Source: Symsagittifera roscoffensis (Eukaryota; Xenacoelomorpha; Acoela; Convolutidae). Taken from it: a DNA stretch of 64,000 nucleotides. Both the position numbers and the translations under genes were made by a program. Shown in pieces: positions 34,216 to 45,203 of this stretch. The notes beneath the pieces were generated by a model, which searched no databases, had not been told where the DNA came from, and saw only the letters and a list, made by a program, of their open reading frames with translations. The stretch covers positions 47,789,283-47,853,282 of the forward strand of contig NC_087062.1 of NCBI RefSeq assembly GCF_963678635.1, in the 5' to 3' direction. Each line of letters starts with the position of its first letter. The first letter of the stretch is position 1.

Positions 34216-36293
34216 ATGACAACAACCAACTCAGTAAATTTCCAAACTAACTCACATCCTCCACAGGATCGTAGTGAAAATTATCCATTCTTTCAACAAA
34301 ATAAAAATAAAAAGCAAGCACCTCATCATACGGTTTATTTATCCTCTGATGATGATTATTTACAACCAGATATATTTGCACCATATACTCAAGAATATCG
34401 CGGACAAGGAGTGCAAAAACCACATACATATCATAGAATTTTTTCTCCACATCCAACAGATATACAAAATCAACAACCAATACAAATGCAAAACCCAATT
34501 AATACACAATCTTTTCAACCAATTCAGCCACAAAACCCAATGATCACACACTCGTATCAACCAACACAAATGCAAAATGAAATACCACTCCCATATTACC
34601 TTCAACAACACGAAATAACAAAAAATCAACCCTCAAACTTTTCACAAATGCCAAATGCCGCAGAATCACTACAAATTGCAATGAATCCATACCTTATGGG
34701 TGGATCATCAATAACATCAAACAAACCATTAATGGTATTCACAGGAACAGACCCTGAATATTCTGTAGAAGATTTTTTAAATGCAGTAACAGCAAATTTA
34801 ATTTTAAATATAGGACCTGAACCAATTAATACACCACTACATCAAAATTGGATACATCGACGCACAGCGTTGATACAAACAACCTTAGATGGCGTAGCCC
34901 AAAAATGGTTTTCAGTATTGCCTATAGAAATAAAATCAAATTGGAAAAGATTTACACAAGAATTTTCAAAAATGTTTGACTCCGAGAGAAATAAACAGCA
35001 ACAAAGAGTTTTATGTAATGAAATTCGCAGATTACCAAATGAAACCATCAAACAATTAGCAGTACGTATCGAAACACTAGTTCGAAAAGCATATTCATTA
35101 AATACACATGACTACAAAAACACAAAAATGACAGAAATCTTAATGATGACCTTAACACCTCAATTAAGGAAAATAGCAATAAAAAAGAGAGCATCCCATC
35201 CTTCCTCAATTCGAGAGCCCGATCTAGATTTTCGAAAACTAGTAGACAAACTAGAGCAAGCGGAAATCACAATGAAACTTGAAGAAACAGAAAATCTGAA
35301 GTTATAATATGTTAATCGAATTGAAACAAATACCACAAATATCAACAACTTACAGGAATCAGATACAGACCTCGTTGAAAAAATCACTGAAATACTAAAT
35401 ATTTATGAAAAACACCCAAACTCTAAAGGCAAACCAACTTTCAAAAAATGGTGTAATTATTGCCGACGATACGGACATAGTATTTCTGAATGTAGACAAA
35501 AACAACAGGATAACCAAAACAAACCTCAAAAATACAAAGAACCAAATAAATCATTCTATCAATACATGAAGAAAGATCAAAATCTACCAAACAAAAATGT
35601 ATACAGCAACAACAGTTCAGGAAAACCACTTCCGAACAATACCAATTACACGAGAAATCAATCACCATATAACTCAAGTTATAGAGGAAGATCACCAGAA
35701 CGAAGAAATACACAAAATTCTTCACAAAATTATTACAATCGACCAAATAGTCAAAATAACTACTCCAGATCAAATTCAAATACAACACAATTTGTTTCTT
35801 GATCTAATTCTCAATCAAACATAAGAAATAAATACTATCCAAACAATCAATCACGAAACTCATCATATAAAAGAAATAGAAACTATTCAAATAACCGAAA
35901 TAGAAGTTATTCAAACAACCGAAATCAGAATTACCCGAACAATCGATCAAGGAATAACTCATATAACAGATCAAACTATCACAAATCAAACGATAATTAT
36001 CAAAACAAATCACGGAAAATTCACAAAATCGACATTCAAGTTATAATAATCGATATAGAAATTATTCTCAATCACCACATAGAAATAATAACCATTATAA
36101 TAATTCTAAACATCGCCACAGAAGTAGTACACCCAAACATCAAAGACATATTAATCAAGTACAATCAAATGAAGAAACAACATCAGACCCCCCAGGTATT
36201 GCTGACACAGGAAATAACGAACTACAACTAAATCAAATAAACTGTGAATCATCAGACACAGAAAGTGATACAGAAAACACTATCTCCATAAAT
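34216..36293 (+). pseudogene. gag: Gag of the giant element (broken)
   Basis: ATG at 34216. Residues 1-165 are Gln/Pro/Asn-rich (QPIQMQNPINTQSFQPIQPQ). A capsid-like segment follows from about residue 173 (MVFTGTDPEYSVEDFLNAVT, then WIHRRTALIQTTLDGVAQKW and FTQEFSKMFDSE), typical of Retrotrans_gag. TAA at 35305-35307 interrupts, but the same frame continues into a CCHC knuckle at 35452-35493 (CNYCRRYGHSISEC) and an Asn/Arg/Tyr/Ser-rich basic tail with RNRNYSNN-type repeats. Another stop is at 35800-35802 and a frame change near 36017. Gag assembles particles and binds genomic RNA. The TAA between capsid and nucleocapsid would remove RNA binding unless read through. Confidence 0.85.
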
Positions 36294-37500
36294 ATGATAG
36301 CAGTCAAAAACGGCTACGAACCTATTATATATGAACAACCTTTTTCATCACATATAAATGAAAATCAATTAGAACTCCTTCATAATTATTATATTGAACC
36401 CATTCATACTACACAAATGGCACAAGAAACTAACGAAATCAACACTGTAAATAAACCCAATGAAAATGACAAAACAAAATGCTTGAATACAAATCACATC
36501 TATCAAAATATACAAAAAGAACAACCCAAAGAAAAAATTTGGACAATACCATTTCTTTTAGAAAGTCCAAGAAACAAAGAATTTGAAATTGATTTTTAAA
36601 TTGATTCACCAGATCCTGAAATTGATTTTTTAATTGATTCAGGAGCAGAATCAAACATAATAAACATTCCCACATGGAATGAAATCAAAACATTACACCC
36701 AAAATTAACACCTCTTGCAACCTCCAGTAAACTAGCAACAGCACAAGGACCAACATTAGTAAACTATGGAAAAGTTCAATTATTTTTTCTTCCCACAAGA
36801 ACAATGGAGCAAAATAAAATTTTAAACAAATCATTTAAACAAATATTTCATATCACTGATATTAAACACAATATCATTGGAATACCATTTATCTCTAAAT
36901 ATATACCAACAATCAACATCTTGAACAGTAAAATACTAATCAAAGATAAGTACACAAAAACAAAAAACACAGCCCTAACATTTTTTCAAAGAGTAAATAA
37001 ACAACCACCATTCTTTTCAAAATTTTATCCAAATTATAACCAACAACGAAAACACCTGAAACCACTATCAGGAAACATATATAATTTTTTAATAAAACAA
37101 GTTCACCAATATGATAAAAATCAAAATAAACAACAACTCTTCATGTCAGACTTTGAATTCAAACCTATCCATAAACTTTTCAAAATCACAATTTCATCCA
37201 TAAAATATTTGAAAAATACGAATTCAGACATCATTTCGTTACATGTATACAACAATACACCGTATCAAGTAACATTACCCTTAGGACTTTTAGGATATTG
37301 CGAAACCAACGCTACAATATCACCAATGCATGAAAAAGCATACCGCGTAAATAATATACTCCAATTATTAGATATTTGTCAATCCACAATTCTTAACGAA
37401 GAACTATCCATAAATAATATAATAAGTAATGAAAAAAGAAATACAGATTATTTCACAAAAACCCCATATTTCAAACCTACATTCAACATCAATAACTATA
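36294..37500 (+). pseudogene. pol: Pol: protease and N-terminal linker (broken)
   Basis: The frame carries the retropepsin active-site motif LIDSGAESNIIN (Asp codon at 36636-36638). TAA at 36597-36599 lies 36 bases upstream. The sequence around it, gaaattgatttttaaattgattc, is a near-repeat of gaaattgattttttaattgattc just downstream, so a short duplication plus a change created the stop. A long open frame (from about 36600 to 37844) then follows with a beta-rich region (IFHITDIKHNIIGIPFISKY, the flap and C-terminal strand region) and a linker towards RT. Confidence 0.85.
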
Positions 37501-39457
37501 CAAAGGATCAACAGAAATTTTTAACAATGTTTAACTTCCAACATTCACAAATAACACAAGACGAATTTGATAAGTTAGCCAAACAGCTAATAAAATATTC
37601 ATCAGTCTATGCAACATCCAAATTTGATGTTGGCAAAATCAGCTCATCACTACATCTCCCGTTAAAACCTGACGCAGTTTTCAAAAAACAAAGAGCAAGT
37701 AAAGTACCAATTCATTTACACGATAAAGTGAACAGATTACTCGATATTTTAGAGCAACACAAAATTATCTCACCGGTAAACAAAGAAGAACAACCAAAGG
37801 GTAACACATTTATCAACCCTGTTATCATCCTAGCAAAAGGATAATCATTAAAAATAGTTCTAGACGCTAGATATCTTAATTCACTAATAGACGAATCAAA
37901 CTGCAATTGGCCTATTGAACCAATACAAGTTATTTTAACAAAAATAAACGGAAAATACTTTACAACCGCAGATATGAATAGTGCATACAATCAAATTCCA
38001 CTAGATGAACAATCGCGACGCTTAACACAATTTGTTATTGGAAATCAACAATATGAATTCAACCGCCTATTCTATGGAATATCCATAGGACCAGCAGCAT
38101 TTTCAGCTTTTATGAGCAAAATTTTTAGACCACTAATACTCAAGAAAAACGCAATCACCTATTTAGACGACGTTTTTATGCAATCACAGACAAAAGAAGA
38201 AATGTTTAAGTATTAGAAAACTATCACAAAATACTTCAGAATGAAAATCTGAAGGCCGCCCACGATAAATCGCACTTCTTTTTAACACGAGTTAAATTTT
38301 TAAGACATAATATAGAAAGAAACACAATCACTCCATTAAAATCACGCATTGATGCTATTCAAAAACTTCAACCACAAACAAACAAAAAGAAAATCCAAAA
38401 ATTTCTTGGAATGTTAAATTTCTTAAGCAAATACGTTCATAAGATGCAATTATATTTAAGACCATTCTATAATATCCTCAGACAACAAAATAATTTTGGA
38501 TGGATCACTGAAAATCAAACACGATTTGAAGAAATTATAAAACTTCTAACTGAACAAATTTCAAACACAATTCTAGATCCAAATCAACCATTCTATGCAA
38601 TGTGCGATGCTTCAAATTTTGGCATCGGCGCAGCATTACTACAATCACACAGTGGTACAAATAAAATGAACCTTATATCAGCAAATTCTCGATTAATTAC
38701 TCAAGCAGAGCTACGACTCTCAACTCTAATGAGAGAATGTACAGCTATAATTTATACACTTACAGAATATGAATTTCTGATACTTGGATCAAAACATCCA
38801 ACAGTTCTATTCACAGATCACAAACCAATCATTTTTCTCTTTACACAAAAGTCAAACCCAAATCAGCGAGTTTATAGATTTCAATTAATTCTAATGAAAT
38901 TTCCAAACTTACATATAGTTTGGACAGCAGGAAAAAATCTTGCATTACCACACACATTAAGTCGAAATACACCACCTGAATTACTTACACGTAAAACTAC
39001 AGTTGAAATACCCAAAAATATAAAATTTTACCTTGCAGAAAACGAAACATCACCCCGACTAGAATGCAAATATGCAGTAAAAACCGACATTGAACAATCA
39101 CAGATAAATAACCTACAACACTTCCCACTTTACTTAGATTGCCAAAATGACCACTACGAAGTTGATCTACTTGGAACATCAACTTTCAAACCAATTCCAT
39201 ACTCACAATGGATAAAAAATAACACCCAGCAAAAAAGAGTAAAACAACACTCACATAAAAAAGACCTTTTTCCATTAATTGAAAAAGAAAATCTAACTGA
39301 CAAAATAAATTTATCAGGACCACAAACAAACGATTCAAAATACACAATAAATCAAGTTTTTGACCTCCATGACCCACTTGATACAATTCCTTTATCTAAA
39401 TTAGAAATTGAAAACATTTTTCTCCCCCAACAGATAAAATTACAATTAATACCTTGA
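37501..39457 (+). pseudogene. pol: Pol: reverse transcriptase and RNase H (broken)
   Basis: The RT entry (VPIHLHDKVNRLLDILEQHK) leads to TAA at 37842-37844. The same frame continues with block A (ADMNSAYNQIPLDEQ), FYGISIGPAAFSAFMSK and the catalytic YLDDVFMQ (Tyr codon at 38160). A frame change at about 38214, marked by TAG, precedes the thumb (FLGMLNFLSKYVHKM). RNase H follows with FYAMCDASNFGIGAALLQ, the LMRECTAIIYTL segment and FTDHKPIIFL. This is the Ty3/Gypsy arrangement. A second frame change at about 39454 separates RNase H/connection from integrase. Confidence 0.92.
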
Positions 39458-41253
39458 AACAATATCAAAATCTTGACCCAGTAATTGAACAACTAAAATC
39501 ATGGCACAAATATAAAACTAAACCCGTAAAAGCAGATACCACAATTTTAGGAAATAAAACACTCCTCCGATATTTTCGAAAATTTAATAATACAACAATT
39601 AATGAAAACACAGACCTTCTAGAATACCAATTATATGAATTTAATTGGTATTCTAGAAGGTCTCCCTGTCTCCCTTTAAGTATGATTCTCATAGCTTTTA
39701 ACATTTCACATACACAAAACATTAAAGGACACTCTGGATCAGAGAAAACATATTCAAATTTCATACAAAATTTTTATCTCCCAAATGCACCACTTTGGAT
39801 AAAAGTACTATGCAATGATTGTATACCATGTCAGCTAAATAAACCTTATCCAAATCAAAAACAAATAGCACAAAAACAAGATTTTAAAGGACAAAGTTTA
39901 TACTTTAACCACCGTATTTCATTTGATACAAAAGGACCAATTTCACCATCATCTGAAGGAAACTCCTACATTATGGTAATTTTTGACGCATTTACACATT
40001 ATGTAGCACTTAACCCAGTACCACATTGTAACGCTTATTACGCTTACACAACACTTTATGAACACTGGATAGCCAAGTTCGGACTACCCGAAATTTTAGT
40101 TACAGACAACGGTACAGAATTCATAAATAATGAAATCATCACACTATGTCATTTGTATAACATCAAACACAAACCACGTACATCTCATGCACCTTGGACA
40201 AACGGCTTAGTCGAAGGTATGAACCGTTCACTACAAGAATATCTTAGATATATCATCAATGGAAATGATACAAGATACACCGAATGGTCAGCAGATGTAA
40301 AACTTTTTCCCTTAGCATATAATTCACAAATTACGACAACTCTAGGAATGTCACCATACGAAATGGTTTTTAATCAAAAGCCACGTAAACCAATTATGTT
40401 TACAGCAAACTCTCAGAAAAATGCACAAGGTCATTGCCAACCAAATAAAGACTCAGTTTGTTATAACCTACCTTTACACACACATGATGAAGATCATTTT
40501 CATCACCCACAAATTCTTAAATTAGCCTCCGGTACACACACCGAATGGATTTTAAATAGAGATAAAAAACACAACGAAATTTACCAAAAAAAAACAAAAA
40601 ATGTGTTACAAAGGCAAAACATTAATGAACAAATAAATTCACGCTTTACACCAGCCTCCGATTTAAAAATTGGCACATTTGTTTTAATACCCAATTTTAA
40701 CACTCAAAAAGGAATTTCTAAACAATTACAACCCCTTCGTAAAGGACCATACCAAATAATTGCCAAACCCACTGACGTAACATATAAAATCACCGACTCA
40801 GACCAAAAAGAAATTGTTCAACATCGAAACAATCTATTACCGTATTACCCAAAAGAATACGCACTACGCGAACTAACTCAGTTATATTCTTTCACAGGTT
40901 TAAAAGTTATTCAAAATAACCCACATACGGAAAATGAAACAAAAGAACAACATGACATTCACCTCGAAAACCAAAATAAAAAATCAACTACAATGAAAAA
41001 CAATACAAAAAAGCTAGATCAAAATATTCCTCAAAAAGAAAGAAAAAATAGAAAAATGACAGAAAAAATTATACCCCAAGAACAAGTCGACAAATCAAAA
41101 CATAGAGAGTCATCACGACTTAGAAATCAACCACGCAAAAACTATAAAACATTCATCCCACAATCTAAAATATTAAAGAAAGTTGAATTTCAAAAACAGC
41201 TTTACACACACATGATGAAGATCATTTTCATCACCAACAAATTCTTAAATTAG
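39454..41253 (+). pseudogene. pol: Pol: integrase (open for 599 codons, C terminus disturbed by tandem duplication)
   Basis: An HHCC zinc-binding domain (HTQNIKGHSG ... CNDCIPCQLNK) precedes a complete catalytic triad: Asp codon at 39925 (SFDTKGPISPSSEG), Asp at 40105 (VTDNGTEFINNEI) and Glu at 40213 (NGLVEGMNRSL), the last two separated by 35 residues as in DDE integrases. The C-terminal domain has a GPY/F-like strand (LRKGPYQIIAKPTDVTYKIT) and a basic tail. A 728-bp tandem duplication replaces the true end; the natural terminus (KKVEFQKQL) is repeated at about 41900-41932. The upstream frame is joined only through a frame change, so a complete pol is not encoded here. Confidence 0.93.
39613..39662. 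repeat. Perfect 21-bp inverted repeat inside the integrase frame
   Basis: Bases 39613-39633 and 39642-39662 are exact reverse complements with an 8-base loop. As a result both strands encode almost the same peptide here. It sits before the zinc-binding domain without breaking the frame. It looks like a template-switch product, but an RNA structure is possible. Confidence 0.9.
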
Positions 41254-41932
41254 CCTCCGGTACACACACCGAATGGATTTTAAATAGAGATAAAAAACAC
41301 AACGAAATTTACCAAAAAAAAACAAAAAATGTGTTACAAAGGCAAATATTAATGAACAAATAAATTCACGCTTTACACCAGCCTCCGATTTAAAAATTGG
41401 CACATTTGTTTTAATACCCAATTTTAACACTCAAAAAGGAATTTCTAAACAATTACAACCCCTTCGTAAAGGACCATACCAAATAATTGCCAAACCCACT
41501 GACGTAACATATAAAATCACCGACTCAGACCAAAAAGAAATTGTTCAACATCGAAACAATCTATTAACTTATTACCCAAAAGAATACGCACTACGCCAAC
41601 TAACTCAGTTATATTCTTTCACAGGTTTAAAAGTTATTCAAAATAACCCACATACGGAAAATGAAACAAAAGAACAACATGACATTCACCTCGAAAACCA
41701 AAATAAAAAATCAACTACAATGAAAAACAATACAAAAAAGCTAGATCAAAATATTCCTCAAAAAGAAAGAAAAAATAGAAAAATGACAGAAAAAATTATA
41801 CCCCAAGAACAAGTCGACAAATCAGAACATAGAGAGTCATCACGACTTAGAAATCAACCACGCAAAAACTATAAAACATTCATCCCACAATCTAAAATAT
41901 TAAAGAAAGTTGAATTTCAAAAACAGCTTTAA
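40473..41932 (+). repeat. pol: 728-bp tandem duplication of the integrase C-terminal region
   Basis: Unit 1 is 40473-41200 and unit 2 starts at 41201 and runs through 41932. The shared junction word is ttta. The units differ by a few substitutions and a one-base deletion (aggcaaaacatt versus aggcaaatatt), so the event is not brand new or the units were captured from different copies. As 728 is not a multiple of three, the duplication shifts the frame and terminates the integrase ORF at 41253. A fragment of the second unit is open at 41720-41932. Confidence 0.93.
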
Positions 41933-42734
41933 TTTTACAATTAATAAACTTTGCACCTCTGAAACATTTTGAACTTTCATTTTTCAAAATAACATGCTGA
42001 CAAACACGCAGCGATTCTAGTTCAAAATTAGCCAATAGGATTCATTCAATCCGTCACCTTCTATAACTATAACACAAACCAATTAGACGAAAGATATTAA
42101 ACTCCAGGCATATCTATAACTATAACTCTACAACCTCCAGGTCAAAAATAAGCAAACCACTCAAACTTGACAACTAAAATAAATGCCACCATAATACCAT
42201 AACCCCCCCTTATCTAATAATGCAAAGATCAACAATATTTTCCCAACTCAGACCTCAAAAACCCCCCAACCAAAAATGATAAATTAGCCTAAAGTAAAAA
42301 TACGACCATATTAACTTAGCCTAAAGTCCAAAAATCTCAAAAATACCCCAGATCATCTGACAAATAAAAATAAAGCAAAGAAGACCTCCCGAACACCATA
42401 AAATTCGCCCCCAACAATTTTTCACAAAACTCAATAAATAAATCGACCACACTTGAAAACCGCCCCAAACAACAAAAAATATTCGACCAAGAAGCCATTT
42501 TTTAAATGCTCTTCTATCGATCAGTCAATACAATTTTCAACTTTTTCATAAATTTTTTAACAATACCTAAACTTTTATTCATATTTTCCTTTGATACTTT
42601 TGAAGCTTTTATAATAATTTTAACCATTTTTTGCAATATTTTTTTAAACTTTCTACTCCCTATTTGAAATATATCTCCATTTTTCCCAAGCCATTGACCA
42701 TATTCACAGGTACGAAAACCCAAAGTTTATTTAA
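41933..42734 (+). other. Non-coding A/C-rich stretch after pol
   Basis: No supported sense gene. It includes the start of the 1.1-kb tandem duplication (42056) and a T-rich part (42500-42720) just before the membrane ORF. Such a T-rich tract could serve as a splice acceptor region for a subgenomic mRNA; this is only an inference. Confidence 0.45.
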
Positions 42735-42923
42735 ATGATACGAACCATTTTTAGTAGAACAGATATTTTTTTACTATTTGTAATTTTTATAATATTTTTA
42801 TCATCCCTGATATTGACAATATTCAAATGTATAAAAAAGGCAATCATAACATTCGCCTTAGCAACAATCCTTTTAATTCTTTTCCTTGAAGAATACTACA
42901 TTAAACACAAATTTTTACACTAA
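42735..42923 (+). CDS. Small two-helix membrane protein, duplicate A
   Basis: 62 codons with an ATG start. Two strongly hydrophobic segments (about residues 11-30, FLLFVIFIIFLSSLILTI, and 37-52, AIITFALATILLILFL) flank a short basic loop (KCIKK), and the tail is charged (EEYYIKHK). This topology fits a small hairpin membrane protein, as in viroporins or leader peptides, but no family is recognised. Compared with duplicate B there are nine synonymous and six replacement codon differences and no indel, which is more synonymous than neutral drift would give. The downstream frame (-1) carries ORF-C-like sequence. Confidence 0.65.
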   Translation: MIRTIFSRTDIFLLFVIFIIFLSSLILTIFKCIKKAIITFALATILLILFLEEYYIKHKFLH

Positions 42924-43868
42924 GAGAAATCAATCAGAAAACCCTCAAAAATTGCTAACCAACAATCACACAGTCAGTCTTCACCGACATCATCCCAAGA
43001 AAACCCGACAATACCTACAACTACCCAAAACCCCCAAACATCTACACGAATTGCTTTCCAAGATAACCCATACACTTTTGAAGAACGACACGCTCGCTTA
43101 TCTGAACCCTTAGAACCAGTTCGGCGACAGGCACCTCTAAGTGAACCAACATATAACTTGTATCCAACAACTACCTTCTATAACTATAACACAAACCAAT
43201 TAGACGAAAGATTTTAAACTCCAGGCATATCTATAACTATAACTCTACAACCTCCAGGTCAAAAATAAGCAAACCACTCAAACTTGACAACTAAAATAAA
43301 TATCACCATAATTTCATAACCCTCCCTTATCTAATAACCCAAAGATCAACAATATTTCCCCAACTCAGACCTCAAATATCCTCCAAACAAAAATGTTAAA
43401 TTAGCCTAAAGTAAAGGAACAACCATTTTAATTAGCCTAAGTATAAAAACCTCAAAAATACCCCAGATCACTTGACAAATAAAAATAAAGAAAAAGAAGA
43501 CCTCCCGAACACCATAAAATTCGCCCCCAACAATTTTTCACAAAACTCAACCCACTTGTCAAAAAACCAATAAATAATTCGACCACACTTGAAAATTGCC
43601 TCAAACAACAAAAAATATTCGATCGAGAAGCCATTTCTTAAATGCTCTTCTCTCGATCAGTCAACATAATTCTTAACATTTTCATAAACTTTTTAACAAT
43701 ATTTAAACTTTTATTCATATTTCTTTTTGATACCTTTGAAGCTTTTGTAATAATCTTAATCTTTTTTTGCAATATTTTTTAAATTTTCTATTCCATATTT
43801 GAACTATACCTACAAATTTCAAAAGCCATTGACCATATTCACAGGTACGATTCACAAAACTTATCTAA

Positions 43869-44057
43869 ATGATACGAACCATTTTTAGTAGAACAGATAT
43901 TTTTTTACTATTTGTAATTTTTATAACTTTTCTATCATCCCTCATATTGACAATATGTAAATGTATAAAGAAAGCAATCATCACATTCGCCTTAGCAACA
44001 ATCTTTCTATTTCTTTTTCTAGAAGAATACTACAATAAACATAAATTTTTTCACTAA
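43869..44057 (+). CDS. Small two-helix membrane protein, duplicate B
   Basis: 62 codons, same start and length as duplicate A, with replacements confined mostly to hydrophobic positions (I/T, L/F, I/F) plus F/C and I/N. The stop TAA at 44055-44057 overlaps the open frame of ORF-C in the -1 phase; a run of six T (44046-44051) lies just before it. A fusion of this membrane anchor to the proline-rich ORF-C by -1 frameshifting is therefore conceivable. Alternatively it is a separate protein encoded upstream of env. Confidence 0.65.
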   Translation: MIRTIFSRTDIFLLFVIFITFLSSLILTICKCIKKAIITFALATIFLFLFLEEYYNKHKFFH

Positions 44058-45203
44058 AAGAAATAGATCAAAAACCATCAAGAATTGCTAACCAACAATC
44101 ACACAGTCAGTCTTCACCGACATCATCCCAAGATAACCCAACACCACCTACAACTACCCAAAACCCCCAAACATCTACACGAATTTCTTTTCAAGATAAC
44201 CCATATACCTTTGAAGAAAGACACGCTCGCTTATCTGAACCACTAGAACCAGTTCAGCGACAAGCACCTCTAAGTGAACCAACATATAACTTGTATCCAA
44301 CACTACCACAAGAATTAAGTAGAATACGAAATCTTAGTCAAAATCAAAATACAGTTGAAATAAATAGACAAATTATACATCCTCGACGAAACAGAAATTT
44401 TCAAACCCCCGGAGTTCATTTTGATATATCCCAATCCCCATCACAAAGTACTCCGGAAAACCCAATTAGCATATTACCGGAAACCCCTACATTTCTTTCA
44501 CAACGTAGCCCCTCAAGTATACCCTCAGATTACTTAGGTTCAACACCAACATCTGAACAAACTCGTGACAATCCCTTTAACCCCCCCCCCCCCCCCCAAC
44601 CAAACATCACGAGTACCATATTGGACAACACAGTCATTCAGCAAAGGTGAACCAAATTTAATAAATGAACCAATAGATATTTCTACGGATACAACAACAT
44701 CACTACCAGAAACATTATCACTACCGTCAACACAATCAATAAGCCAGATTTCACCGACGCCTTTCCCCCTGAATTTTCCAAATAACCTCGACGCTAGATA
44801 TCGAGAAAAATCATCAACAAATATCCGTTTAAGATTAGATTGGAATACATTCACAGCACCTCCACCATTATTTGGACAACACCCAGAAAGTAACCGACTC
44901 CACAACTGGGCACTCAATAGATTACAATATAGACAAGACATCCACGAAGACATTCGTGATCATAACATCCAAATACTCCAACAAAATAGTCTACAATTAA
45001 AATTTGAAATCACGGTTAAACTAAACAACATTGCTCAACATCCTTACCCATTAAACCCACCAAATATAACACCTCAGTCACTACCACCACCATTTATAAC
45101 AACTGAAGTGATATATAAATACGACAGATATACGAAAAAGACAATTGGTTACATCACATTTTATAACCCATACTCAGGATTATCATACACATGTATATTC
45201 TAA
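44045..45203 (+). pseudogene. ORF-C, proline-rich protein upstream of env (one frameshift at a C tract)
   Basis: The frame opens after TAA 44042-44044, without an early ATG, and runs to the poly-C tract at 44581-44597. The following part continues in another phase to TAA 45201-45203. Content: a Ser/Thr/Pro/Gln-rich first half (SSPTSSQDNPTPPTTTQNPQ), a poly-Pro run at the C tract, and a second half that looks folded (YREKSSTNIRLRLDWNTFTA, then HNWALNRLQYRQDIHEDIRD). No known domain is recognised. Its end overlaps the env ATG at 45191. The lack of an ATG suggests splicing, frameshifting from the membrane ORF, or a non-AUG start (TTG at 44291). Confidence 0.5.
44581..44597 (+). repeat. 17-base C homopolymer in ORF-C
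   Basis: An uninterrupted run of 17 C encodes poly-proline and sits exactly at the ORF-C frame change. Its length is likely to vary biologically or to be misread in sequencing. Confidence 0.95.

Larger units (their letters stand above)
42056..44300 (+). repeat. About 1.12-kb tandem duplication between pol and env
   Basis: Unit A (42056-43172) and unit B (43173-about 44300) begin with accttctataactataacac and end near acttgtatccaaca. They have diverged by substitutions and indels throughout the non-coding part, yet each retains the 62-codon membrane ORF without indels. Unit A also contains the start of the ORF-C-like coding segment, which is truncated where unit B begins. Confidence 0.92.

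Noticed and set aside
42514..42723. Minus-strand Lys-rich 69-codon ORF before the membrane protein
   Set aside because: It is the complement of the T-rich tract; the duplicate at about 43640-43860 does not keep it open.
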